Source: Pseudomonas folii (lineage in GTDB: Bacteria > Pseudomonadota > Gammaproteobacteria > Pseudomonadales > Pseudomonadaceae). From it: 35,028 nt of DNA. The translations under genes were made by a program, and so were the position numbers. Positions 26,477 to 35,028 of the stretch are shown in pieces. The notes beneath the pieces were generated by a model. The model was not told where the DNA came from. It searched no databases and saw only the letters and a program-made list of their open reading frames with translations. The stretch spans positions 1-35,028 of the forward strand of contig NZ_JACONW010000056.1 in NCBI RefSeq assembly GCF_014357575.1, read 5' to 3'. How positions within the stretch are numbered: the stretch's first letter is position 1; every line of letters begins with the position of its first letter.

Positions 26477-27648
26477 GGCAGCAGTTGATCCCAGATAGGT
26501 ACGGCCAGCGGTGGTTTGGGCAGATCGCTCAGCGATGGCTGCGGCGTCGGGTGGATCTCGTCGAGGGACAGTGCGGCCAGCACTCGATCAGAAAAGTCCG
26601 GGGCCAGGGCCAGTTTCGTTGGCCAGCCCACCATCAGGCGATTCTGCACACTGAGAAAGGCGTTGTCAGGACGCACCAGCCCGGATTGCGCCGGTTCTGC
26701 GCGATCGACCCGCAACGTTGCCCACTCGACTTCAGTGAGATCAATCCATGGCAACAAAGTGCCCAGTTCTTTTTTAACGGCAGCGATTTGCTGAGCAGGG
26801 TCACGGGCCACGCCATCGGCCTCGGCCACATCGCCACCGACGTACCAGACCCATTGGCCATTGGCGGCTGGATGAGTTGTTACGGTCAATCGCGGCTTGG
26901 GGCCGCCGCCCAGGCAGTGGGCGTAAAGCGGCTTCAGACTTGCGCCTTTGGCGAACACCATGTGCAAGGGGCGACGCTGCATGGCGGGTTGCGCCACGCC
27001 AAGCTTATTCAGCAGATCAGCGTTACCTGCACCGGCACATAGCACCACGCGCTGAGCAACAATATCCCGCCCGTCGACGCGCATGCCCACCAGCTCGTTG
27101 CCCTCCAGCAACGGTTCCAGATCCTGACCGGCCAGCAAGCTGCCATCGGCCAGTTCAGCCAGACGCTGGATCAGGCTTGGCACATCAATGACCAGTTCTG
27201 CCAGGCGATAGACCTTGCCCTTGAATTTCGGGTTTTGCAGGGCGGGCGGCAGATCAGCCCCTTTGACTTGATCGACACGACCGCGCACGGCCTTGCTGGC
27301 AAAGAAGCTGGTGAGGTTGCCCGCCAGTGTGCCGGGCGACCAGAGATAATGGGCCTGGGAGAGCACGCGTACGCCGCTCAGATGAAGCTCGCCGGTGCCC
27401 GCCAGCGCTTCACGCCAGCGACGCGGCATGTCGGCGATGGCTTCCGATGCACCCGACAAAGCGCCATGCAGGGCGTATTTGGCACCGCCGTGGATAATCC
27501 CTTGGGATTTGAGACTTTGCCCACCGCCGAGGCTGGCGTTTTCGACCAGGACAGTCGAGTACCCCTGGCCGCGCAGTCGGGCATTGAGCCAGAGGCCAGC
27601 AACGCCGGCACCGACGATCAGGACGTCAGTGGAAATAACGGAAGGCAT
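26473..27648 (-). CDS. FAD-dependent oxidoreductase (DAO-like family)
   Basis: About 391 residues from ATG 27648 (AGAGG five bases upstream; an in-frame GTG two codons earlier is possible). It has an N-terminal dinucleotide-binding motif, DVLIVGAGVAGLWLNARL, matching GxGxxG, then a Gly-rich GGGQSLKSQGIIHGG that contacts FAD. A second FAD signature RVVLCAGAGNADLL lies in the middle. The family includes D-amino acid oxidase-type enzymes that oxidise C-N or C-O bonds. No membrane helix is seen. It overlaps the aldo/keto reductase gene by four bases and follows the SMR pump gene after about 50 bases. A -10-like TATAAT on the minus strand at 27684-27679 may add a start site. Substrate unknown. Confidence 0.85.
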   Translation of the reverse strand: MPSVISTDVLIVGAGVAGLWLNARLRGQGYSTVLVENASLGGGQSLKSQGIIHGGAKYALHGALSGASEAIADMPRRWREALAGTGELHLSGVRVLSQAHYLWSPGTLAGNLTSFFASKAVRGRVDQVKGADLPPALQNPKFKGKVYRLAELVIDVPSLIQRLAELADGSLLAGQDLEPLLEGNELVGMRVDGRDIVAQRVVLCAGAGNADLLNKLGVAQPAMQRRPLHMVFAKGASLKPLYAHCLGGGPKPRLTVTTHPAANGQWVWYVGGDVAEADGVARDPAQQIAAVKKELGTLLPWIDLTEVEWATLRVDRAEPAQSGLVRPDNAFLSVQNRLMVGWPTKLALAPDFSDRVLAALSLDEIHPTPQPSLSDLPKPPLAVPIWDQLLP

Positions 27649-27697
27649 GAACACCTCTGTGGCCGAAAGAATGCGGCCATTATAGAGGAACGCGTTT

Positions 27698-28030
27698 TCA
27701 ATGCCCGGCGGTTTTCGAAAACAACTGAATCACGACGACGCCCAAAACAATCAGACCCATGCCGAGCATGGCGGGAATGTCGAGTTTCTGCCCGTAGATG
27801 AAGAACGCGGCGACACTGACCATGACGATTCCCATACCCGCCCAGACTGCGTAGGCGACGCCCACCGGAATCGTGCGGACCACCAGAATCAGCATCCAGA
27901 AGGCAATGGCGTAGCCGCAGATCACCAGCAATAAAGGGATAGGCGTACTCAGGCCTTTGACGGCTTTCATGGAAATGGTGCCAATGACTTCGGCGCAGAT
28001 GGCGATGGCCAGCAAATAGTAAGCAGGCAT
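27698..28030 (-). CDS. Small multidrug resistance (SMR) efflux pump, EmrE/SugE type
   Basis: A 110-residue protein with four membrane helices, typical of SMR pumps that swap protons for cationic drugs or guanidinium-like compounds. The essential Glu is at position 14 (ICAEVIGT), as in EmrE. Helix 2-3 motifs such as AYAVWAGMGIV and the C-terminal helix GLIVLGVVVIQLF fit the family. The ATG has GAGGAG upstream at a good distance. It is divergent from the LysR regulator gene with a palindrome between them, and is the first of four minus-strand genes. EmrE and SugE subtypes cannot be told apart with certainty; both pumps form antiparallel dimers. Confidence 0.92.
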   Translation of the reverse strand: MPAYYLLAIAICAEVIGTISMKAVKGLSTPIPLLLVICGYAIAFWMLILVVRTIPVGVAYAVWAGMGIVMVSVAAFFIYGQKLDIPAMLGMGLIVLGVVVIQLFSKTAGH

Positions 28031-28093
28031 AACGGTAACTCCTCTTTATATGCCGCGTATTTTTAGTCAACAGTGAGATGGGGTAAAGTCATT

Positions 28094-28116
28094 ACCTATC
28101 GGTTCTGAAGATAGGT
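28094..28116. promoter_or_regulatory. LysR-type binding palindrome (ATC-N9-GAT)
   Basis: ACCTATC at 28094-28100 and GATAGGT at 28110-28116 are exact inverted arms with a nine-base spacer. The inner part reads ATC-N9-GAT, hence T-N11-A, the consensus of LysR-family regulators. It lies ten bases before the LysR ATG and about 64 from the divergent SMR start, the classical position for a regulator that controls both its own gene and its neighbour. Confidence 0.7.
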
Positions 28117-28125
28117 TGCCGGGCT

Positions 28126-29010
28126 ATGCAATGGAATCTTGAGCAAATGCGTTTGTTCGTCAGCGTGGCTGAGCAGCGTTCGTTTTCTGCAGTAGCGAGG
28201 GATATGCGCAGGGCTCAGTCAGCTGTCAGCAGTGCGATTGCCATGCTGGAGTCTGATCTGGGTGTAAGCCTTTTCGAGCGCAGCAGCGGTCGTCAACCGC
28301 GTTTGACCGAGGCTGGTGTGGCATTGCTTGAAGAGGCGCGTGAGTTGTTGCGCCAATGCGAGCGTATCGACGGACGCGCCTTGGCGTTAATGCGCGGCCA
28401 GGAGGCGCAATTACGCGTTGCGCATGATGAAGCCATGCCTTATCAGCCGGTGCTCGATAGCCTGGAGGCATTGTCCGAGCGCTTTCCGACCCTTGAAGTC
28501 CAGTTGGCCAGTGGTGCTCAGGGGGACGTCGCACGCAAGTTGCTGGAGCGGCGGGCTGATCTGGGTTTGCTGTTTCATCACGAGCAGATGCCTGCCGAGT
28601 TGGAGCGCAGAGGGTTGGGCGGTGTGGAAATGGTTACCGTCTGCGCAGTGGATCATCCACTGGCGCGCGATGGGCGCGTCACTCGACAACAGCTGGCGCG
28701 GCATCGCCAGTTATTGATCGCTCCGCAACAAAGCGGTTATCCCGGTGGTGAGCAGTTGAGCCCACAGGTCTGGCGGGCTGACAGCTTTTATGTGATGGCA
28801 GAGCTGTTGATGCGCGGCCTGGGTTGGGCCTGGCTGCCTCGCCATGTGGTGCAGTATCCGACTTATCAACATCAGATGATCGAACTGACCAGTGAGTGGA
28901 CGCCGCCACCGTTGGTCGTGGAAATGGTCTGGCGTCGCGACGAACCCTTAGGCCCGGCGGCGCAGTGGCTGTCAGAAAGTTTTGCCCGGCATTTGCGGGC
29001 CATTGGCTGA
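28126..29010 (+). CDS. LysR-family transcriptional regulator
   Basis: A 294-residue LysR-type regulator: an N-terminal winged helix-turn-helix (about 1-60, with SFSAVARDMRRAQSAVSSAIAML as the recognition part) and a C-terminal substrate-binding-protein-like domain that senses an effector. ATG 28126 fits the family start MQWNLEQMRLFVSVAEQ. It is divergent from the SMR/FAD/aldo-keto reductase set and the palindrome in the gap fits its DNA target, so it probably senses a substrate of that set and controls it. The waaA start lies 14 bases after its stop. The inducer is unknown. Confidence 0.92.
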   Translation: MQWNLEQMRLFVSVAEQRSFSAVARDMRRAQSAVSSAIAMLESDLGVSLFERSSGRQPRLTEAGVALLEEARELLRQCERIDGRALALMRGQEAQLRVAHDEAMPYQPVLDSLEALSERFPTLEVQLASGAQGDVARKLLERRADLGLLFHHEQMPAELERRGLGGVEMVTVCAVDHPLARDGRVTRQQLARHRQLLIAPQQSGYPGGEQLSPQVWRADSFYVMAELLMRGLGWAWLPRHVVQYPTYQHQMIELTSEWTPPPLVVEMVWRRDEPLGPAAQWLSESFARHLRAIG

Positions 29011-29024
29011 TAAACTCCGCGCCC

Positions 29025-30299
29025 ATGAATAGAACCTTATATACCTTGCTGTTTCATCTCGGCCTGCCGTTGGTGGCCCTTCGACTGTGGCTGCGAGCGC
29101 GCAAGGCACCGGCTTATCGCCAGCGAATCGGCGAACGTTTCGCTCTGGGCTTGCCAGCCATGCAGCCGGGCGGTATTTGGGTGCATGCCGTATCCGTTGG
29201 GGAAAGTATTGCTGCTGCGCCGATGATTCGTGCGCTGCTCGCCGGTTATCCACAGCTGCCGATCACGATCACCTGCATGACACCCACCGGTTCGGAGCGC
29301 ATCAAGGCGATGTTTGCCAATGAGCCGCGCATTCAGCATTGCTACCTGCCGTATGACTTGCCATGGGCGGCGGGCCGTTTTCTCGATCATGTGCGACCAG
29401 TGCTTGGCGTGATCATGGAGACCGAGCTGTGGCCTAACCATATTCATCAGTGTGCCAAGCGCGGCATCCCTGTGGCCCTGGCCAATGCGCGTTTGTCCGA
29501 GCGCTCGGCGCGGGGTTATGCGCGGTTCGCCAGACTGACCCGGCCGATGCTGGAAGAAATGAGCTGGTTCGCGGTGCAGACCGAGACCGAGGCGCAGCGC
29601 TTCCGGGATTTGGGTGCACGTTCTGAATGCGTAGCCGTCACCGGCTCGATCAAGTTCGACCTGACGATTGATCCGCAACTGCTGATCCATGCCGCGCAGC
29701 TACGTGAACAATGGCAGGCGACTGAGCGCCCTGTCTGGATCGCGGCCAGCACCCATGCGGGAGAGGATGAAGTTGTTCTGGCGGCTCATCGGCAGTTGCT
29801 GATCAGCCATCCTGATGCATTGCTGGTTTTGGTGCCGCGCCATCCGGAGCGCTTCAACAGCGTGCATGATCTTACCGTGCAGCAGGGCTTTACGACGGTG
29901 CGTCGTTCATCCGGTCAGCCAGTCACACCGCAGACCTCGGTGCTGGTGGGCGACACCATGGGCGAACTCCTGTTTCTCTATGCCTTGGCCGACATCGCTT
30001 TTGTGGGTGGCAGCCTGGTGCCTAACGGCGGCCACAACCTGCTGGAGCCTGCTGCACTGGCCAAGCCGGTATTGAGCGGTCCGCACCTGTTCAATTTTTT
30101 GGAAATCGCCGCGATGCTGCGCAATGCCGACGCGTTGATCGAATGCGGTGATGCGGCGAGTCTTTCGGCTGCTGTGCAGCAACTATTCGACCAGCCGCAA
30201 AAGGCGCGCGATATGGCACAAGCAGGGTTGGCGGTGATGAAGGCCAATCAAGGCGCGTTACAGCGATTGCTGGATGGGCTTGACCGCCTTCCAAGGTAG
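29025..30299 (+). CDS. waaA: Kdo transferase WaaA (KdtA)
   Basis: A 424-residue GT30 enzyme that adds 3-deoxy-D-manno-oct-2-ulosonic acid from CMP-Kdo to lipid A at the inner face of the cytoplasmic membrane. The N-terminus holds one membrane-anchoring hydrophobic stretch followed by basic residues. The conserved base E60 is in WVHAVSVGES (51-61), the donor side shows METELWPN and the C-terminal Gly-rich loop FVGGSLVPNGGHNLLEPA. ATG 29025 is preferred over a frame open to 28896 that would overlap the LysR gene; no strong ribosome site is seen. The stop TAG (30297-30299) is the TAG of the first REP arm of the repeat array that follows. Length and motifs are normal. Confidence 0.95.
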   Translation: MNRTLYTLLFHLGLPLVALRLWLRARKAPAYRQRIGERFALGLPAMQPGGIWVHAVSVGESIAAAPMIRALLAGYPQLPITITCMTPTGSERIKAMFANEPRIQHCYLPYDLPWAAGRFLDHVRPVLGVIMETELWPNHIHQCAKRGIPVALANARLSERSARGYARFARLTRPMLEEMSWFAVQTETEAQRFRDLGARSECVAVTGSIKFDLTIDPQLLIHAAQLREQWQATERPVWIAASTHAGEDEVVLAAHRQLLISHPDALLVLVPRHPERFNSVHDLTVQQGFTTVRRSSGQPVTPQTSVLVGDTMGELLFLYALADIAFVGGSLVPNGGHNLLEPAALAKPVLSGPHLFNFLEIAAMLRNADALIECGDAASLSAAVQQLFDQPQKARDMAQAGLAVMKANQGALQRLLDGLDRLPR

Positions 30300-31272
30300 G
30301 GGCAACTTGTTGGCGAGAGGACCTGACGCGTTGATTCAGGCGTATCGCCTCGCGAACAAGTTCGCTTCTACCGCGATGGCGGGGCGAAGTACCGAACGTT
30401 CTAAGGTAGGAGGCAACTTGTTGGCGAGAGGGCCCGACGCGGAGACTCAGACGTATCGCCTCGCGAACAAGTTTGCTCCTACCGCGATGGCGGGGGCGAA
30501 GTACCGAAGTAGTGATTCAGGCACGCCGCGTTCTAAGGTAGGAGGCAACTTGTTGGCGAGAGGGCCCGACGCGGTGACTCAGACGTGCCGCCTTGCGAAC
30601 AAGTTCGCTCCTACCGCGATGGCGGGGGCGAAGTACCGAAGTAGTGATTCAGGCACGCCGCGTTCTAGGTAGGAGGCAACTTGTTGGCGAGAGGGCGCGA
30701 CGCGGTGACTCAGACGTATCGTCTCGCGAACAAGTTCGCTCCTACCGTGATGGCGGGGCGAAGTACCGAAGCGGTGATTCAGGCACGCCGCCTTCCAAGG
30801 TAGGAGGCAACTTGTTGGCGAGAGGGCCTGACGCGGTGGCTCAGACGTATCGCCTCGCGAACAAGTTCGCTCCTACCACGGTGGCGGGGGCGAAGTACCG
30901 AAGTAGTGATTCAGGCACGCCGCGTTCTAAGGTAGGAGGCAACTTGTTGGCGAGAGGACCTGACGCGTTGATTCAGGCGTGCCGCCTCGCGAACAAGTTC
31001 GCTCCTACCGCGGTGGCGGGGGCGAAGTACCTAAGTAGTGATTCAGGCACGCCGCCTTCCAAGGTAGGAGGCAACTTGTTGGCGAGAGGGCCTGACGCGG
31101 AGACTCAGACGTATCGCCTCGCGAACAAGTTCGCTCCTACCGCGATGGCGGGGCGAAGTACCGAAGCGGTGATTCAGGCACGCCGCGTTCTAAGGTAGGA
31201 GGCAACTTGTTGGCGAGAGGACCTGACGCGTTGATTCAGGCGTATCGCCTCGCGAACAAGTTCGCTCCTACC
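30295..31272. repeat. Tandem array of eight REPINs, about 131 bp per unit, filling the waaA-tolC gap
   Basis: Eight REPINs begin at 30295, 30405, 30537, 30668, 30799, 30931, 31063 and 31194, with steps of 110, 132, 131, 131, 132, 132 and 131 bases. Each has a left arm GGTAGGAGGCAACTTG, then a variable centre, and a right arm of inverted sense ending GTTCGCTCCTACC. Between REPINs lies a linker with GCGAAGTACCGAAG, which is about 22 bases shorter after the first unit. Three centre types occur; units 1 and 8 are identical over 60 bases (30301-30360 and 31201-31260). The array begins in the waaA stop codon and ends in the tolC stop. It can be read in frame on the plus strand, but this follows from the repeat length being near a multiple of three. 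Confidence 0.95.
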
Positions 31273-32704
31273 GCGTCGGCCGTTCGAAGTTCTTCTTCGC
31301 GGCGGCTGCCAGATCCGGTGGCAGGAAGTCTTTGTCCGGGTTGTAGTCGGCTTTCAGGTAGCGCGACAAATCCTGCAGGTCGCCGGGGTTCAATGTGCCT
31401 GCCGCCTGTTTCAAGCGCAGATTGTCGATGATGTAGTCATAGCGGGTGTTGTTGTAGTCACGCACCGAGGCGTACAGCTGACGCTGGGCATCCAGCACAT
31501 CGACGATGTTGCGAGTGCCCACCTGATAACCGATCTCGGTGGCTTCCAGTGCGCTCTGGTTGGAGATGATTGACTGCTTGCGGGCCTGAACCTGCTCGAC
31601 GTCGGTGTTCACCGCGCGGTGCAGGTTGCGAGTATTTTCCACCACCTGGCGACGCAAGCCTTCGCGGCGCTGTTCGCTCTGGCTCAGCCTTGAATACGCT
31701 TCGCGCACTTGCGAACTGGTCAGGCCGCCGCTGTAGATCGGGATATTCAGCTGCACACCAATGCTGCGCTGCTCCACGTCACCACGGTAACTCTGCCCCG
31801 TGTAGTTCGGATTGCTGAAGCCCAGCGCATCGTTATCGCCGCGCTTGTATTGAGCCACCGCATCAAGGGTCGGGGCGTGCCCGGCCTTACGTTGGCGCAA
31901 GGTCTCTTCTGCGGCGTTCACTGCGTAATTGCTGGCCAGCAGGTTGAGGTTCTGCTGCGCGGCCGTATCAACCCAGGCTTTCGCATCGTTGGGCATCGGC
32001 GCCAGAATCGGCAATGTGTGGACGATGCCCTCAATGGAGTTGTATTCACGATTGGTCAGCGTCACCAACGCCTGGAATGCATCATCCACCTGACGTTTGG
32101 CAACAATCCGGCTGGCCCGGGCAGTGTCGTAACTGGCCTGAGCCTGCAACACGTCGGTCTTGTCGGAAAGGCCAACGTCGAAGCGCTCGTTGGCTTGATC
32201 CAGCTGACGCTTGAAGGCTGCTTCTTCAGCTTTGGTCGACGCCAGGTTGTCCTGGGCGCGCAGCACGGTGAAGTAGCTTTGCGCGCTTTGCAGAATCAGG
32301 TTCTGCTCGGTGGCCGACAGCTCTAGAGCAGCTTGTTCATTGACCGCTTCAGCAGCCTGCAGCTGGAACCAGCGGTCTGCACGGAAAATCGGTTGGCTCA
32401 GCGTTGCCTGATACACCGTACCGCTGCGGGTGGCCACAACATTGGGCTGGTCGATACTGGTGCGGGTGTTGTTGACGTCGGCACCGGCAGACAGATTAGG
32501 CAGCAGGCCGGCGCGGGCCTGCGGTACAACTTCCTTGCGAGCTGCATAATCGGCGCGAGCGGCTGCAAGATCGGCGTTGTTGTCGACAGCTTCCTGATAA
32601 ACACTGACCAGACCGGTCTTGGTCGGCAGCGGCATATCGGCTGCCCATGCAATCGAACTGCAGGCACATGACACGGCAATGGCCAATGAAAGTTTGTGCA
32701 GCAT
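31268..32704 (-). CDS. tolC: TolC family outer-membrane channel protein
   Basis: About 478 residues from ATG 32704, chosen because AGGGA lies seven bases upstream; a start at 32722 would add six residues. A signal peptide of about 21 residues (MLHKLSLAIAVSCACSSIAWA) ends in AWA-A, so the protein is exported. The mature form has the duplicated TolC architecture, with long coiled-coil helices rich in Ala/Gln/Asp and paired beta segments such as GVQLNIPIYSGG. TolC trimers bridge the outer membrane and periplasm and serve drug pumps and type I exporters. The gene is adjacent to thiC, as for opmH/tolC in Pseudomonas. Its stop TAG (31268-31270, complement) lies in the last REP arm of the array, and ends ERPTR. 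Confidence 0.92.
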   Translation of the reverse strand: MLHKLSLAIAVSCACSSIAWAADMPLPTKTGLVSVYQEAVDNNADLAAARADYAARKEVVPQARAGLLPNLSAGADVNNTRTSIDQPNVVATRSGTVYQATLSQPIFRADRWFQLQAAEAVNEQAALELSATEQNLILQSAQSYFTVLRAQDNLASTKAEEAAFKRQLDQANERFDVGLSDKTDVLQAQASYDTARASRIVAKRQVDDAFQALVTLTNREYNSIEGIVHTLPILAPMPNDAKAWVDTAAQQNLNLLASNYAVNAAEETLRQRKAGHAPTLDAVAQYKRGDNDALGFSNPNYTGQSYRGDVEQRSIGVQLNIPIYSGGLTSSQVREAYSRLSQSEQRREGLRRQVVENTRNLHRAVNTDVEQVQARKQSIISNQSALEATEIGYQVGTRNIVDVLDAQRQLYASVRDYNNTRYDYIIDNLRLKQAAGTLNPGDLQDLSRYLKADYNPDKDFLPPDLAAAAKKNFERPTR

Positions 32705-32761
32705 GGGGCGTTCCCTGTTCATGATGATGGTGCCAGTCCGATTCGAAGAAGCTGGCTTGCG

Positions 32762-32790
32762 AGTGTAGAGGCTGGGGACCGTGGCAACAA
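32762..32790 (-). promoter_or_regulatory. Likely sigma-70 promoter of tolC
   Basis: On the minus strand TTGTTG (32790-32785) and TACACT (32767-32762) are separated by exactly 17 bases, giving a fair sigma-70 pair. The -10 lies 57 bases before the preferred tolC ATG. Both hexamers differ from consensus by two bases. Confidence 0.5.
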
Positions 32791-32826
32791 TCAGGCAGGC
32801 CATTTATCCAGCGTTTGAAAACGTGC

Positions 32827-32856
32827 TTGGCGTTCCGGGCTCGTCGCGACTAGACT
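32827..32856 (+). promoter_or_regulatory. Likely thiC promoter just ahead of the riboswitch
   Basis: TTGGCG (32827-32832) and TAGACT (32851-32856) are separated by 18 bases. Transcription would begin near 32863, immediately before the first stem of the TPP riboswitch, as expected for a riboswitch leader. The hexamers are only moderate matches. Confidence 0.45.
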
Positions 32857-32864
32857 AACCACGT

Positions 32865-35024
<2,160 letters not shown>

Positions 35025-35028
35025 TTGA

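Noticed and set aside
27660..27684. Hairpin TGGCCG/CGGCCA with TATAAT as an intergenic attenuator before the FAD gene
   Set aside because: The arms are six bases, no T-run follows and the -35 is missing; at most a weak internal promoter.
30295..31272. CRISPR array
   Set aside because: Units are 131 bases with paired inverted REP arms, and the spacers are near-identical linkers; no cas gene is present.
30274..31431. Plus-strand reading frames of 132, 201 and 74 residues across the repeat array with LLARGPDA repeats
   Set aside because: They arise because the repeat unit lacks stops in these frames and is near a multiple of three; the frame shifts between units of 131 and 132 bases and no start signals are seen.

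Overview
The window is a chromosomal segment of a Pseudomonas, most likely from the fluorescens/syringae side of the genus. This rests on recognised gene families and gene order: thiC and tolC next to waaA, then a LysR regulator, an SMR pump, a FAD oxidoreductase and an aldo/keto reductase, then hldE, a PIG-L deacetylase, mig-14, msbA, waaL and an LPS-core carbamoyltransferase. The same genes sit together in P. aeruginosa. Three unrelated paired-REP (REPIN) families typical of Pseudomonas also lie between genes. No tRNA, rRNA, CRISPR array or insertion sequence was found.

Region 1 (1-11.3 kb) is accessory and type VI secretion related. A REPIN opens the window. A very large toxin-like gene follows on the minus strand (173-6313): it has duplicated DUF6543-like regions, a hydrophobic segment, and two tandem ChaN/TIKI-like modules, the first of which has lost most of the conserved polar residues. 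It is divergent from vgrG and its overlapping DUF4123 adaptor gene. No effector follows the adaptor; instead there are degenerate repeats and two convergent minus-strand genes. One encodes a two-helix membrane protein (DUF6708-like); the other has no usable start codon for its apparently coding 5' part.

Region 2 (11.4-24.5 kb) makes and exports the LPS core and lipid A. In order: carbamoyltransferase, GT2 glycosyltransferase, GT-B-like transferase, a reversed InaA/WaaP-like kinase, a capsule-synthesis-type transferase, O-antigen ligase WaaL, lipid A flippase MsbA, Mig-14, a PIG-L deacetylase (DnpA-like) and HldE, which makes ADP-heptose precursor. Short overlaps between several of them imply translational coupling.

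Region 3 (24.5-31.3 kb) starts with a second REPIN family. A minus-strand four-gene set follows (SMR pump, FAD oxidoreductase, aldo/keto reductase, Nudix-like unknown), divergent from a LysR regulator with an ATC-N9-GAT palindrome between them. Next is waaA (Kdo transferase), and then a tandem array of eight REPINs, about 131 bp per unit, filling the gap to tolC. The stop codons of both waaA and tolC lie inside the outermost REP arms.

Region 4 (31.3-35.0 kb) holds tolC (minus) and thiC (plus). thiC is preceded by a TPP riboswitch and a long leader that is open in frame with thiC.

The most interesting points are the half-degenerate tandem domain of the giant toxin, the start-less gene in the T6SS-linked pair, the vgrG/adaptor pair without a downstream cargo gene, and the REPIN array that supplies stop codons to both flanking outer-membrane biogenesis genes.
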